From: Lewinellaceae bacterium
GTDB lineage: Bacteria; Bacteroidota; Bacteroidia; Chitinophagales; Saprospiraceae
NCBI GenBank assembly: GCA_020636075.1
Contig: JACJYO010000002.1
Coordinates: 124,001-188,000 of the forward strand
Direction of reading: 5' to 3'
Length of the DNA: 64,000 nucleotides
Made by a program: the position numbers and the translations under genes. Numbering within the stretch: position 1 is the first letter of the stretch; each line of letters starts with the position of its first letter. Below, in pieces: positions 52,209 through 60,978 of this stretch. Below the pieces are notes generated by a model that searched no databases, was not told the DNA's origin, and saw only the letters and a list, made by a program, of their open reading frames with translations.

Positions 52209-55001
52209 ATGAAAGTCCTTTTTACTTTTTTGAGTTTCCTGTTTCTTATCCCCCTTCAGGCAATTCCCCTTCCAGTTTTTTCAGAAAATTTTGACGCGCC
52301 CCCTTGTGATATTGACCTCGGTCCTGATGTTACCGTTTGTACGAATGCTGTTTTTACAATAAACCCACACCCCAAATCGGGCGGGACTTATACCTGGACC
52401 GGGGGCCCTGGATTGGATTGCTACAACTGCCCGTCACCTACGGTTTCCGGTCTCGGTGTTGGTGTGTATACCTATATTGCTACAGTAGCGGCTCCCAATT
52501 GTAACGCCAGCGATACGTTGCGGATAACTGTCATTAACGGACTATCGCCACAATATACCATTGCACCCGATCAGGGCATATGCGCCGGGGATAGTATTGA
52601 AATAGGCGGGCCAGCCATGCCCGGCACTTTTTACAATTGGTATTCTGTACCACCAGGCTTCGGTAGTTCGTTGGCAAATCCGAAAGTCAAACCTGCCGGT
52701 ATGATGACTTATTATTTGTCGGCATCCAACGGATCCTGCCCGTTGACTGTTTTGGACAGCGTGCGGATAACCCCGGTTACCCTGAACTTGCAAATCAACC
52801 CAAATGATACCATCAGGCTATGTCAGGGCCGTTCCCGCACGATTCAGGCTACGATCAGTCCGGCTGGCCACCCGATTGCCTGGACACCAACGACCGGTCT
52901 TCAGATCGGCGCCAATGGCACAAGCGTAATTGCTACGCCGCTTACAAGTACGTTGTACACCGCAACGGCTGAACTGGGTGGCTGTGTCCGTCAGCGCGGC
53001 ATTTACGTTGCCGTGGATAGCATGCCGGCCGATCTGGACATCCGACCTGCCGACACCACAATTTGCAAGGGAGCAACGGTTACTCTGGGCTCCCCGGCAT
53101 ATGATCCTGTAGCATTCCCTACAATTACATTTAAATGGAATCCGCTGACTGGCGCGCTGTCGCCGGACGGCTTCGCCACCCTGATCGTTCAGCCGGATGT
53201 TACCACACCGTATCGGCGGATTACACGGAACGGCGAATGTTTGGATACCGCACTTGCAGTGGTCAAGGTGGTTCCTGCTGCGCAAATTATGGTGATGCCT
53301 TCCGACACCATGATCTGCCAGGGTCAGAAAGTTGATTTTTCAATAAGCCCAACACCCGGCGTGACCGGAATAACGTGGTCTCCTGCTTCTGGCCTTTCCT
53401 GCACCTCGTGCAACACCCCGAGTGCTACGCCTTCAGCCTCAACGATGTACACTGTTTCCGGGTCATTTCAGGGTTGTACGGTCTCCGCAACAGCGAATAT
53501 CAATGTACATCCCAATGCGCCCTTGAAATTCCCGGATGACGTCCAACTTTGCCCCGGCGATTCAGTGCTGTTAAACGAAATTTTTGACCCTTTGGCCAGT
53601 TATGAATGGACCTCTACGCATCCGGGCTTTGGCACCGTCATCAAGCCAAATCCAAGTTTTCATCCCACACAAACCGCAACTTATTTTGTAAAAACTGATA
53701 ATGGTTGCGTAAAAACGGACTCTGTCCGGATATTCGTAACGGCAGCCAGTCTGACCGTAGATGGTGATACTACGATCTGCAAAAACTTCTCGGTTCCACT
53801 TACAGCAATGGTGAGTATACCAGGGTCGATCCAGTGGCGGAATGACCTAACCGGAGGAATTGTCAGCACGATGTCCGCAACTACGGTTACACCTTCCGTT
53901 ACTACCGATTATACGGCGATTTACTCCTTTGGCGATAATTGCCAACTAACAAAAACTGTACGAGTAACGGTCGACGGAGAGGCCCCCCAGATTATTTTCC
54001 CATTGGATGTCAGATTATGTCCAGGAGAAAATCTGACGCTCAATTCTGGGCCTGTATTGCTGAATGCAGTTTATAGTTGGACGGCAAATCCTCTGGATCC
54101 CAGTTTGATTCCGACGGCAGCTGCGCCTACGGTATCGCCAAACCAAAATACCACATACGCCGTTACGGCTACTTTAGACAATTGCACCGTTTCACAACAA
54201 ATCGAAGTCACGCGATATTCCGGAACACTTTCACTTTCACCGGATACTACTATTTGCTCAAAAACCAAGGCCACGATAAAAGCCACTGGTTCGGGAATCG
54301 ATGGCAAATACCAATGGAACAGCGGCGAAAAAAGTGCATCAATCGATATTCTGCCGGATCAAACTACCGTCTACACGGTAACCTTTACCTACGGTGACAA
54401 CTGCGTTTTGGAGGATAGCGTGCAGGTTAATGTAGTGCCGGGGTTTAGTCTTTCATTAGATTGTTTTCCCGATACCAGTCAATTGCCCATCGGCACTGAA
54501 GTCACCCTGATCGCTATCGTGGACCCGCCACAGAATCTGTCGAATTTTCTGTTTCGTTGGGAAGAAACCACCATAGATACCAAACTGCTGCCGTTTAACA
54601 CGGAATCCATCGATGTCACTCCGTCGTCCAATGACTCCAGTGTGATTTATACACTCACGGCAACCTCTTCCAATGGCTGTTCGCAAGTTGTTTTTAAGCA
54701 ATTTAAATTGATCTTCCCGATCGATGATTTTCCAAATGCATTTACGCCAGATGGCGACGGGAACAATGACGTATTCAAGATGGTTGATAATTTAAAAGGT
54801 TTGTCGTACGTAGACCGCATGGAGATATTCAACCGCTGGGGACAACGGATTTTCGAAAGTACAGACCCCGATGCATTTTGGGATGGCACTGTGAATGGCG
54901 ACCCGGCCCCTTCCGATGTGTACATTTTCAGGATCTGGTGGCGCCGCGGCGACGATGCTTTACAGATCCAGTCGAAAGGCGAGTTGTTATTATTACGGTA
55001 G
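52209..55001 (+). CDS. Secreted multi-PKD/Ig protein with gliding-motility C-terminal domain (930 aa)
   Basis: The ATG at 52209 opens a good signal peptide (MKVLFTFLSFLFLIPLQA). About nine beta-sandwich units follow (about 30-840). Each opens with a phrase like DTTIC or DVQLCPGD and has a Y-x-W strand, as in Ig/PKD-type repeats of Bacteroidota surface proteins. The C-terminus is a CHU_C/type IX sorting domain (FPNAFTPDGDGNNDVF, MEIFNRWGQRIFES, FWDGTVNGD, SKGELLLLR). It is smaller than, and not closely similar in its repeats to, the three giants at the left end. It lacks their SprB repeat. Surface adhesion is inferred. The longer frame from 52122 would place 29 residues before the signal peptide. 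Confidence 0.9.
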   Translation: MKVLFTFLSFLFLIPLQAIPLPVFSENFDAPPCDIDLGPDVTVCTNAVFTINPHPKSGGTYTWTGGPGLDCYNCPSPTVSGLGVGVYTYIATVAAPNCNASDTLRITVINGLSPQYTIAPDQGICAGDSIEIGGPAMPGTFYNWYSVPPGFGSSLANPKVKPAGMMTYYLSASNGSCPLTVLDSVRITPVTLNLQINPNDTIRLCQGRSRTIQATISPAGHPIAWTPTTGLQIGANGTSVIATPLTSTLYTATAELGGCVRQRGIYVAVDSMPADLDIRPADTTICKGATVTLGSPAYDPVAFPTITFKWNPLTGALSPDGFATLIVQPDVTTPYRRITRNGECLDTALAVVKVVPAAQIMVMPSDTMICQGQKVDFSISPTPGVTGITWSPASGLSCTSCNTPSATPSASTMYTVSGSFQGCTVSATANINVHPNAPLKFPDDVQLCPGDSVLLNEIFDPLASYEWTSTHPGFGTVIKPNPSFHPTQTATYFVKTDNGCVKTDSVRIFVTAASLTVDGDTTICKNFSVPLTAMVSIPGSIQWRNDLTGGIVSTMSATTVTPSVTTDYTAIYSFGDNCQLTKTVRVTVDGEAPQIIFPLDVRLCPGENLTLNSGPVLLNAVYSWTANPLDPSLIPTAAAPTVSPNQNTTYAVTATLDNCTVSQQIEVTRYSGTLSLSPDTTICSKTKATIKATGSGIDGKYQWNSGEKSASIDILPDQTTVYTVTFTYGDNCVLEDSVQVNVVPGFSLSLDCFPDTSQLPIGTEVTLIAIVDPPQNLSNFLFRWEETTIDTKLLPFNTESIDVTPSSNDSSVIYTLTATSSNGCSQVVFKQFKLIFPIDDFPNAFTPDGDGNNDVFKMVDNLKGLSYVDRMEIFNRWGQRIFESTDPDAFWDGTVNGDPAPSDVYIFRIWWRRGDDALQIQSKGELLLLR

Positions 55002-55019
55002 GCTTCCGCTGATTATGCC

Positions 55020-55027
55020 TATTTTTG
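55020..55027 (+). promoter_or_regulatory. -7 box (TATTTTTG) immediately before dusB
   Basis: The exact TAnnTTTG match ends nine bases before the dusB ATG at 55037, so the transcript would have almost no leader. No -33 element is seen. The box overlaps a possible TTG start at 55025 and argues against it. Confidence 0.45.
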
Positions 55028-55036
55028 CGCGGCATT

Positions 55037-56032
55037 ATGGTAAAAATTGGAAACATAGAACTGGGTGAATTCCCGCTTTTGCTGGCGCCGATGGAGGATG
55101 TAAGCGATCCACCATTCCGAAAATTGTGCAAAGAGCAGGGGGCCGACATGGTATACACCGAGTTCATCAGTGCAGATGGCCTCGTGCATGATGCGATCAA
55201 CAGTTTTAAAAAACTCGACATTTTCGACTACGAGCGACCAATCGGTATCCAGTATTTTGGTGGCCAATTGGAAAATCTGATTGAAGCGGCAGAAATCATC
55301 GAGGCCAAAAACCCGGATGTGATCGACATCAATTTCGGCTGTCCGGTAGCAAAAGTTGCCTGTCGCATGGCGGGCGCGGGATTGTTGCGGGACGTGCCGT
55401 TGATGGTAAAACTCACTGAAGGCGTTGTCAAGAGCACCAATAAGCCGGTCACTGTGAAAACCCGCCTGGGCTGGGACGATAAAACCATAAATATTGTTGA
55501 AGTAGCTGAGCGCCTCCAGGATGTTGGTATTCAGGCGCTGAGCATTCATGGTCGTACCCGGGTACAGATGTACAAGGGCGAGGCCGACTGGAGCTGGATT
55601 GGCAGGGTTAAAGAAAACCCCCGGATGCACATCCCGATTTTTGGCAATGGCGATGTTGATACGCCGCAACGCGCGATTGAAAATCGCAAACGGTATGGTG
55701 TAGATGGGATTATGATCGGCCGGGCGAGCATTGGCTATCCATGGATTTTTCGTGAAATCAAGCACTACATGGCGACTGGCGAATTGTTGCCGCCCCCTGA
55801 TATTGCCGAACGGGTCCGCGCTGCCCGCCAACATTTGACCGACAGCATCGCCTGGAAAGGAGCCAAACTTGGCGTTCTTGAAATGCGCCGGCATTACACG
55901 CCCTACTTCCGCGGTTTGCCCAATATTAAACCTTACCGTATGCGCTTGGTGACTGAAATGGAACCCGCTGTGCTCTTCGGAGTGTTAGATGAGATCAGCG
56001 CCGTTTATTCAGAAATGGAATTGGCCGTATAA
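55037..56032 (+). CDS. dusB: tRNA-dihydrouridine synthase
   Basis: The 331-residue flavoprotein has LLAPMEDVSDPPFRKLC, IQYFGGQ, DINFGCPVAKVACRMAG with the catalytic Cys, VKTRLGWDD, LSIHGRTRVQMYKGEADW and GIMIGRASIGYPWIF. It reduces uridines to dihydrouridine in the D-loop region of tRNA using FMN and NAD(P)H. The DusB subgroup is the likely one. The CCA-adding enzyme gene starts one base after its stop, linking two tRNA-processing steps. Confidence 0.93.
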   Translation: MVKIGNIELGEFPLLLAPMEDVSDPPFRKLCKEQGADMVYTEFISADGLVHDAINSFKKLDIFDYERPIGIQYFGGQLENLIEAAEIIEAKNPDVIDINFGCPVAKVACRMAGAGLLRDVPLMVKLTEGVVKSTNKPVTVKTRLGWDDKTINIVEVAERLQDVGIQALSIHGRTRVQMYKGEADWSWIGRVKENPRMHIPIFGNGDVDTPQRAIENRKRYGVDGIMIGRASIGYPWIFREIKHYMATGELLPPPDIAERVRAARQHLTDSIAWKGAKLGVLEMRRHYTPYFRGLPNIKPYRMRLVTEMEPAVLFGVLDEISAVYSEMELAV

Positions 56033-56033
56033 C

Positions 56034-57479
56034 ATGATATTTTCGATCCAACCGCATGAGCGGAAACTTTTTGATCTGATTGCTCAATGTGCCCGTGAAA
56101 TTGAGGTGCCGGCCTATGTTATCGGCGGTTATGTGCGCGACCGGCTTTTGGGAAGGCCAACCAAGGATATTGACATTGTTTGCGTAGGCGACGGCATCGA
56201 ATTAGCCAGCCAAATGGCATCTAAACTTACCCCCTCTCCCAAACTGGTAGTGTACCGTCGATTCGGCACGGCAATGCTTCGCTATGATGGGATGGAGGTA
56301 GAGTTTGTTGGCGCCCGCAAGGAAAGTTATCACATGGACAGCCGCAAACCCGATGTTGAAACGGGATCTTTGCAGGATGACCAAAACCGGCGTGACTTTA
56401 CGATCAATGCCCTGGCAGTCAGTTTGAACGAAGCGGATTTTGGGCAAATCCTTGACCCATTTGGCGGCCTGGAACATTTAGAACAGAAATTACTCAAAAC
56501 GCCACTGGAGCCCGGGAAAACATTTTCAGATGACCCGCTCCGAATGATGCGGGCTATTCGTTTTGCCAATGAATTGCGGTTTACCATTGACAAATCGACC
56601 TTGAACGCAATTGGTAAATACAAGGACCGGATCCACATTATTTCCAAAGAACGCATAAGTGCTGAACTGGAACGCATACTCCGGACTCCTACGCCTTCCA
56701 TTGGGTTCAATCTTTTGTTTGACACGGGTTTGCTGCATTTGATCATGCCGGAAGTCGCTGCACTACAAGGCGTTGAAGACCGACAGGGGAAGGGGCACAA
56801 GGATAATTTTTACCACACACTCGAAGTTCTCGATAACCTGTGCCATCGGAGCAACAACATCTGGCTTCGCTGGGCCGCCTTGCTGCATGATATTGCCAAG
56901 CCGGCAACCAAGAGGTACCATCCCGAAACAGGCTGGACATTTCATGGACACGAATGGAAAGGTGCTAACATGGTGCCACGTATTTTCAGAAAAATGCGAT
57001 TGCCCCTGGACGCAAAAATGGACTACGTCCAAAAGATGGTGCGCTTGCATTTGCGGCCTATCAGTCTGACCAAGGAAGAAGTAACGGACAGTGCCGTACG
57101 CCGATTGCTGTTCGATGCCGGGCCGGATATTGATGACCTCATGATGCTCTGCGAATCGGATATCACAACTAAAAATCCGCGGAAAATGGCGCGCTACCTG
57201 GAGGGGTATCAATACCTCAAGGAACGCATGTCCGAGGTGTCCGAAGCCGATCGAATGCGGCTCTGGCAACCTCCGATTTCCGGCGAAATCATTATGCAAA
57301 CCTTCAATATTGAGCCATCGCGTACGGTTGGCATTATCAAAACAGCTGTCCGCGAGGCGATTCTCGATGGCGAAATTCCCAATGACTTTGAAACGGGTTT
57401 CCAGCGAATGCTTGCCGAAGGCGCTAAACTTGGACTAGAGCCCGTCAAAACAGTGGCTGATTTTGCGCAAGACGCTTAG
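56034..57479 (+). CDS. CCA tRNA nucleotidyltransferase with HD domain
   Basis: The 481-residue protein has a class-II nucleotidyltransferase head (VIGGYVRDRLLGRPTKDIDI, with the GG-x-x-R and DxD motifs). RRDFTINALAVSLN, DPLRMMRAIRFANEL and a C-terminal HD domain (RWAALLHDIAKPATKRY) follow. It adds or repairs the 3' CCA of tRNA; an HD phosphohydrolase activity is also expected. The ATG at 56034 is one base after the dusB stop, and plsC starts ten bases after its own stop. Confidence 0.93.
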   Translation: MIFSIQPHERKLFDLIAQCAREIEVPAYVIGGYVRDRLLGRPTKDIDIVCVGDGIELASQMASKLTPSPKLVVYRRFGTAMLRYDGMEVEFVGARKESYHMDSRKPDVETGSLQDDQNRRDFTINALAVSLNEADFGQILDPFGGLEHLEQKLLKTPLEPGKTFSDDPLRMMRAIRFANELRFTIDKSTLNAIGKYKDRIHIISKERISAELERILRTPTPSIGFNLLFDTGLLHLIMPEVAALQGVEDRQGKGHKDNFYHTLEVLDNLCHRSNNIWLRWAALLHDIAKPATKRYHPETGWTFHGHEWKGANMVPRIFRKMRLPLDAKMDYVQKMVRLHLRPISLTKEEVTDSAVRRLLFDAGPDIDDLMMLCESDITTKNPRKMARYLEGYQYLKERMSEVSEADRMRLWQPPISGEIIMQTFNIEPSRTVGIIKTAVREAILDGEIPNDFETGFQRMLAEGAKLGLEPVKTVADFAQDA

Positions 57480-57489
57480 ATTCCCTCAT

Positions 57490-58224
57490 ATGAGTTTTTT
57501 CAGAAAAATTTGGGCCATTTACGCAGTGCTGTTGTTCCTCCTGATGATGTTCATTAGCATGATCGTGCTTTTGGTCAATATGGCCCTAAGCCCGGGAGAA
57601 CGCGCACTCCGGCGAAACATCTACTACTTGCATCACGTGTTTACGCCTACGTTTCTTGCACTGGTTGGTATCCGCGTAAAGGTTGAAGGCGCTGAAAAAA
57701 TTCAATCCGGTCAGTCCTATGTTATTGTTGGAAACCACAATTCAGCATTGGATTTTATCGTAAACGCCGATGCTTTTCCGGGTGTTTTTCGCTTCCTGGC
57801 CAAGCAGGAACTGCACAAAGTCCCGGTATTCGGCTGGGTAGTAAAAAAGATGTGCCTTGCCGTCGACCGTAGCAGCGCCATGAGCCGCGCGCGCAGTGTT
57901 GTCATGTTGAAACAACAGTTGGCTGCTGGCTGGAGCATCTTTATCTACCCGGAAGGTGGGCGTAACCGTACCGATGAGCCGCTCGCGCCTTTTTATGACG
58001 GCGCGTTCCGGATTGCCATACAGACCAAAGCGCCAATTGCCATCCAAACCATTGTTAACATCCGGGCCATTTCGGCAACGGCAAAATCCATTGATCTGCG
58101 TCCGGGGACAGTTCGCATTGCCTGGGACGCCCCAATTGAAACTGCCCATTTAGAGAGTTCAGATATTCCTGCCTTAAAAGAACAGGTTCGTCAAATAATG
58201 CTCAATCACCTGAAGTCGGCCTGA
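57490..58224 (+). CDS. plsC: 1-acylglycerol-3-phosphate acyltransferase
   Basis: The 244-residue protein has an N-terminal membrane segment (IWAIYAVLLFLLMMFISMIV). The PlsC acyltransferase motifs NHNSALD, FRFLAKQEL and YPEGGRNRT follow. It would acylate lysophosphatidic acid to phosphatidic acid in the inner membrane. It is third in the dusB, CCA, plsC run. Other PlsC-fold acyltransferases cannot be ruled out. Confidence 0.88.
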   Translation: MSFFRKIWAIYAVLLFLLMMFISMIVLLVNMALSPGERALRRNIYYLHHVFTPTFLALVGIRVKVEGAEKIQSGQSYVIVGNHNSALDFIVNADAFPGVFRFLAKQELHKVPVFGWVVKKMCLAVDRSSAMSRARSVVMLKQQLAAGWSIFIYPEGGRNRTDEPLAPFYDGAFRIAIQTKAPIAIQTIVNIRAISATAKSIDLRPGTVRIAWDAPIETAHLESSDIPALKEQVRQIMLNHLKSA

Positions 58225-58260
58225 AAACAAATAGCCTAACGCCTTTACAAATAACACCAT

Positions 58261-59619
58261 ATGCACTACAAGGACAACATACTTGAAACCATTGGCAATA
58301 CGCCACTCGTAAAATTGAATCGCATTGCTGCGGAAATCCCGGCACTTACCCTGGCCAAAGTCGAAACGTTCAATCCAGGGCATTCCATCAAAGACCGTAT
58401 GGCCTTGAAAATGATCGACGATGCTGAAAAACGCGGCGATCTGAAGCCAGGCGGCACCATCATTGAATGCACTTCCGGAAACACCGGCATGGGCCTTGCA
58501 TTGGTGGCATGCGTGCGTGGGTACCGTTGTATTTTCACCACCACGGATAAACAAAGCAAGGAGAAAATCGATATCCTGAAAGCACACGGCGCCGAAGTGA
58601 TTGTTTGCCCAACCAATGTGGAAGCAGAAGACCCGCGCTCCTATTACTCCATTGCCCGGCGCCTGAGTACAGAAATTCCAAATTCATTCTGGTGTAATCA
58701 GTATGACAATCTCTCCAACAGGCAGGCGCACTACGAAAGCACCGGCCCGGAAATTTGGGAGCAAACAGAAGGTAAAATAACCCACCTGATCGTAGGGGTT
58801 GGCACCGGCGGTACTATTTCAGGCGTGGGCAAATACCTGAAAGAGCAAAACCCCAAGATTCAAATCTGGGGTGCCGATACTTATGGCTCTGTGTTCAAAA
58901 AATATCATGAAACCGGCGTATTCGATCCCAAGGAAATCTACCCTTACATTACCGAAGGCATTGGTGAAGACATACTGCCTGCCAACGTCGATTTTTCCAT
59001 TATTGATCACTTTGAAAAAGTGACGGATAAAGACGCTGCTGTTTGGGCACGCAAACTGGCAAAGGAAGAAGGTCTGTTTTTGGGCTATTCGGCCGGAAGT
59101 GCGATCGGGGCCTTGTGGCAGTTACGGGGTCGTTTGAAAAAAGATGACGTCGTCGTGGTGATTTTTCACGACCACGGCAGCCGCTACGTCGGTAAAATTT
59201 ATAACGACGACTGGATGCGGCAGCGGGGTTTCCTGGACGAGGAGCTAAAAATTGCTGACATTCTTTCCCATAAAAAGGACCGCCGATTTGTGGCAGTTCA
59301 AAAAGATGACATGGTGCGCGCGGCTTTCAATTTGATGAAGTCACACGATATCAGCCAGCTTCCTGTGCTGGATGGAGAGGCAATTGTTGGTTCCATCACT
59401 GAAAAACAGGTGTTGCACCTCTTGTTGGAAAGTCCAATGTCGAATGCTGAAAAAGTGGTGGGAGAGATCATGGGAGAACCTTTCCCGGTGGTTGATGCCG
59501 ATTTGCCCATCAGTCAGCTCAACCGCTATCTGGGCCGAAACACCGCAGCCGTAATTACCAAGGACCGCTCGGGAGGCAACCATGTCATTACCCGGTACGA
59601 TTTGATCCAGGCTTTATAA
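58261..59619 (+). CDS. Cystathionine beta-synthase-type PLP enzyme with two CBS domains
   Basis: The 452-residue protein has a fold-type II PLP domain. The internal Lys is in NPGHSIKDR near residue 44, followed by CTSGNTGMGLA and GVGTGGTISGVGKY. A pair of C-terminal CBS domains occupies about 335-452 (FNLMKSHDISQLPVLDG; YLGRNTAAVITKD). This is the layout of cystathionine beta-synthase, making cystathionine from serine and homocysteine; cysteine synthases lack the CBS pair. The CBS pair suggests control by an adenosyl ligand. It starts 36 bases after plsC. Confidence 0.92.
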   Translation: MHYKDNILETIGNTPLVKLNRIAAEIPALTLAKVETFNPGHSIKDRMALKMIDDAEKRGDLKPGGTIIECTSGNTGMGLALVACVRGYRCIFTTTDKQSKEKIDILKAHGAEVIVCPTNVEAEDPRSYYSIARRLSTEIPNSFWCNQYDNLSNRQAHYESTGPEIWEQTEGKITHLIVGVGTGGTISGVGKYLKEQNPKIQIWGADTYGSVFKKYHETGVFDPKEIYPYITEGIGEDILPANVDFSIIDHFEKVTDKDAAVWARKLAKEEGLFLGYSAGSAIGALWQLRGRLKKDDVVVVIFHDHGSRYVGKIYNDDWMRQRGFLDEELKIADILSHKKDRRFVAVQKDDMVRAAFNLMKSHDISQLPVLDGEAIVGSITEKQVLHLLLESPMSNAEKVVGEIMGEPFPVVDADLPISQLNRYLGRNTAAVITKDRSGGNHVITRYDLIQAL

Positions 59620-59630
59620 ATGTGCATTAA

Positions 59631-59674
59631 AAACAGGGGAGGCAGGCCTACTTTGGAAGCAGTTTCCCCTGTTT
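59631..59674. terminator. Possible stem spanning two convergent gene ends
   Basis: AAACAGGGGA (59631-59640) pairs perfectly with TCCCCTGTTT (59665-59674) over 10 bp, around a 24-base loop that contains the stop of the minus-strand gene. The long loop and missing T-run make a terminator role uncertain. Confidence 0.3.
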
Positions 59675-60886
59675 GACCATCATGTTTATTGCCCGCAACT
59701 TCAACAGGTTGCCCAAGGGATTGTCCCGAAGCACCAGGAAACTGGCCTCATAGCCTTCCTCAAATCGGCCGATTTTCCGGTCGGGGAAAATGGCTTGCGG
59801 CGTATTGACGCACAGCACGTTGAGTATTTGTGCATAGTTCAAATTCCCAAACTGGAACCAGTAGTTTACTTCGCTGCGAATCGTGCGTTGTGCATCATCG
59901 GAACCGATCACAACATTTACTCCGGCATTAAGCATCCGCTTCAGCAGGCTTGCCTGGGCTTCTGTGGCTTCCGGCCGGACAGATTGCGTTTGCGCATACG
60001 AGAACAATGGAATTACAGCTGTCTTTTTCTTGGCCAGTTTTTTCAAATCGTCATCGTTAAGCGCATATTTGGAACCATCGCCCTTGCCGTCCCAATTGTA
60101 CCCGGGCAGATTTGCAAAGCCCTGCACACCCAGTTTCAAACCAAGCCGGACGTCTTCAGCAGTTTCGACATGTGCATAAACCGGTAGTTTTGAACGACGC
60201 GCTTTTTTTACCAGTGCTTTTGCGACATCTGGCGTGAGTCCCTTGGATTCTTTGCCACCGCTGTTATTCGCGTCTAACAGGTAAATTGAAACCACATCGG
60301 GTTTCTGGTCCACAACTGATTTCCAGATTTTGTTGACAGCCGCTTTGCTGTCGACGAACCAATACCCATCTCCGAGCATTTTCCGGCCTTCCCTGATCTC
60401 GCTGTATTGTTGCGCGAACATTTGCGGATTCCGCACCCCCTGCGCAGGGCCTTCGTATTTCAAAAACGGATACCCCAATGTACAGGTAAAGGCGCCGTTA
60501 GCATATTTGAAATCCGGATGCACGGCATTTGCCCGAACCAGGGAATCGACAGTTTTTCGCCCGTCTTGCGTGTTTCCCAGGACCTGGAGGTAAAAAATGC
60601 CCTCGTTCAGGTAAAATTTCATTTGATGCTCCGCAGAAGGATTTTCACTAACACTGGAGCAAAACGCATCGGCTAGCGGGGGAACAACCCATTGGCCGGA
60701 AAGATCAAATGTGGAATCAATTGTCGCCGGTGCCTTTTTGGTAAGTGTGCCGTTGATACTGTACCAGGTTGCGGGTGCAAAACTGGCGCCGTTAAACCAG
60801 TTGCCATTGGTAAAGGCAAAATTTTGGGCAGTGCCCAAAAAGGAATAAAAGATTAAGACAGGTAGTATGCGTAATGCTTTTGTCAT
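59648..60886 (-). CDS. Amidohydrolase-family protein lacking the HxH metal motif
   Basis: From the ATG at 60886 the protein has 412 residues and a signal peptide (ALRILPVLIFYSFLGTAQ). It has the TIM-barrel layout of the imidazolonepropionase/prolidase-like amidohydrolases. The first metal motif, normally GLIDxHxH, reads PPLADAFCSS and has no histidine. Later pieces remain: PVYAHVETAEDV, VIGSDDAQ and the closing beta domain FEEGYEASFLVLRDNPL. It may be catalytically dead or use another metal arrangement. A sugar- or peptide-related role is not assignable. The frame from 60964 adds residues before the signal peptide. Confidence 0.82.
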   Translation of the reverse strand: MTKALRILPVLIFYSFLGTAQNFAFTNGNWFNGASFAPATWYSINGTLTKKAPATIDSTFDLSGQWVVPPLADAFCSSVSENPSAEHQMKFYLNEGIFYLQVLGNTQDGRKTVDSLVRANAVHPDFKYANGAFTCTLGYPFLKYEGPAQGVRNPQMFAQQYSEIREGRKMLGDGYWFVDSKAAVNKIWKSVVDQKPDVVSIYLLDANNSGGKESKGLTPDVAKALVKKARRSKLPVYAHVETAEDVRLGLKLGVQGFANLPGYNWDGKGDGSKYALNDDDLKKLAKKKTAVIPLFSYAQTQSVRPEATEAQASLLKRMLNAGVNVVIGSDDAQRTIRSEVNYWFQFGNLNYAQILNVLCVNTPQAIFPDRKIGRFEEGYEASFLVLRDNPLGNLLKLRAINMMVKQGKLLPK

Positions 60887-60923
60887 GGGTTCCGGATGTG
60901 ATGTAGGAAATGATTTAAGGGGG

Positions 60924-60931
60924 CAAAAATA
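60924..60931 (-). promoter_or_regulatory. Bacteroidota -7 box (TATTTTTG) for the amidohydrolase-like gene
   Basis: The exact TAnnTTTG match on the minus strand lies about 37 bases before the ATG at 60886, inside the longer frame starting at 60964. No convincing -33 element is seen. Confidence 0.45.
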
Positions 60932-60978
60932 GCCCGATAGCCTCAAATTTTGGGGGTTTAACAAAGCATTGGACTTTT

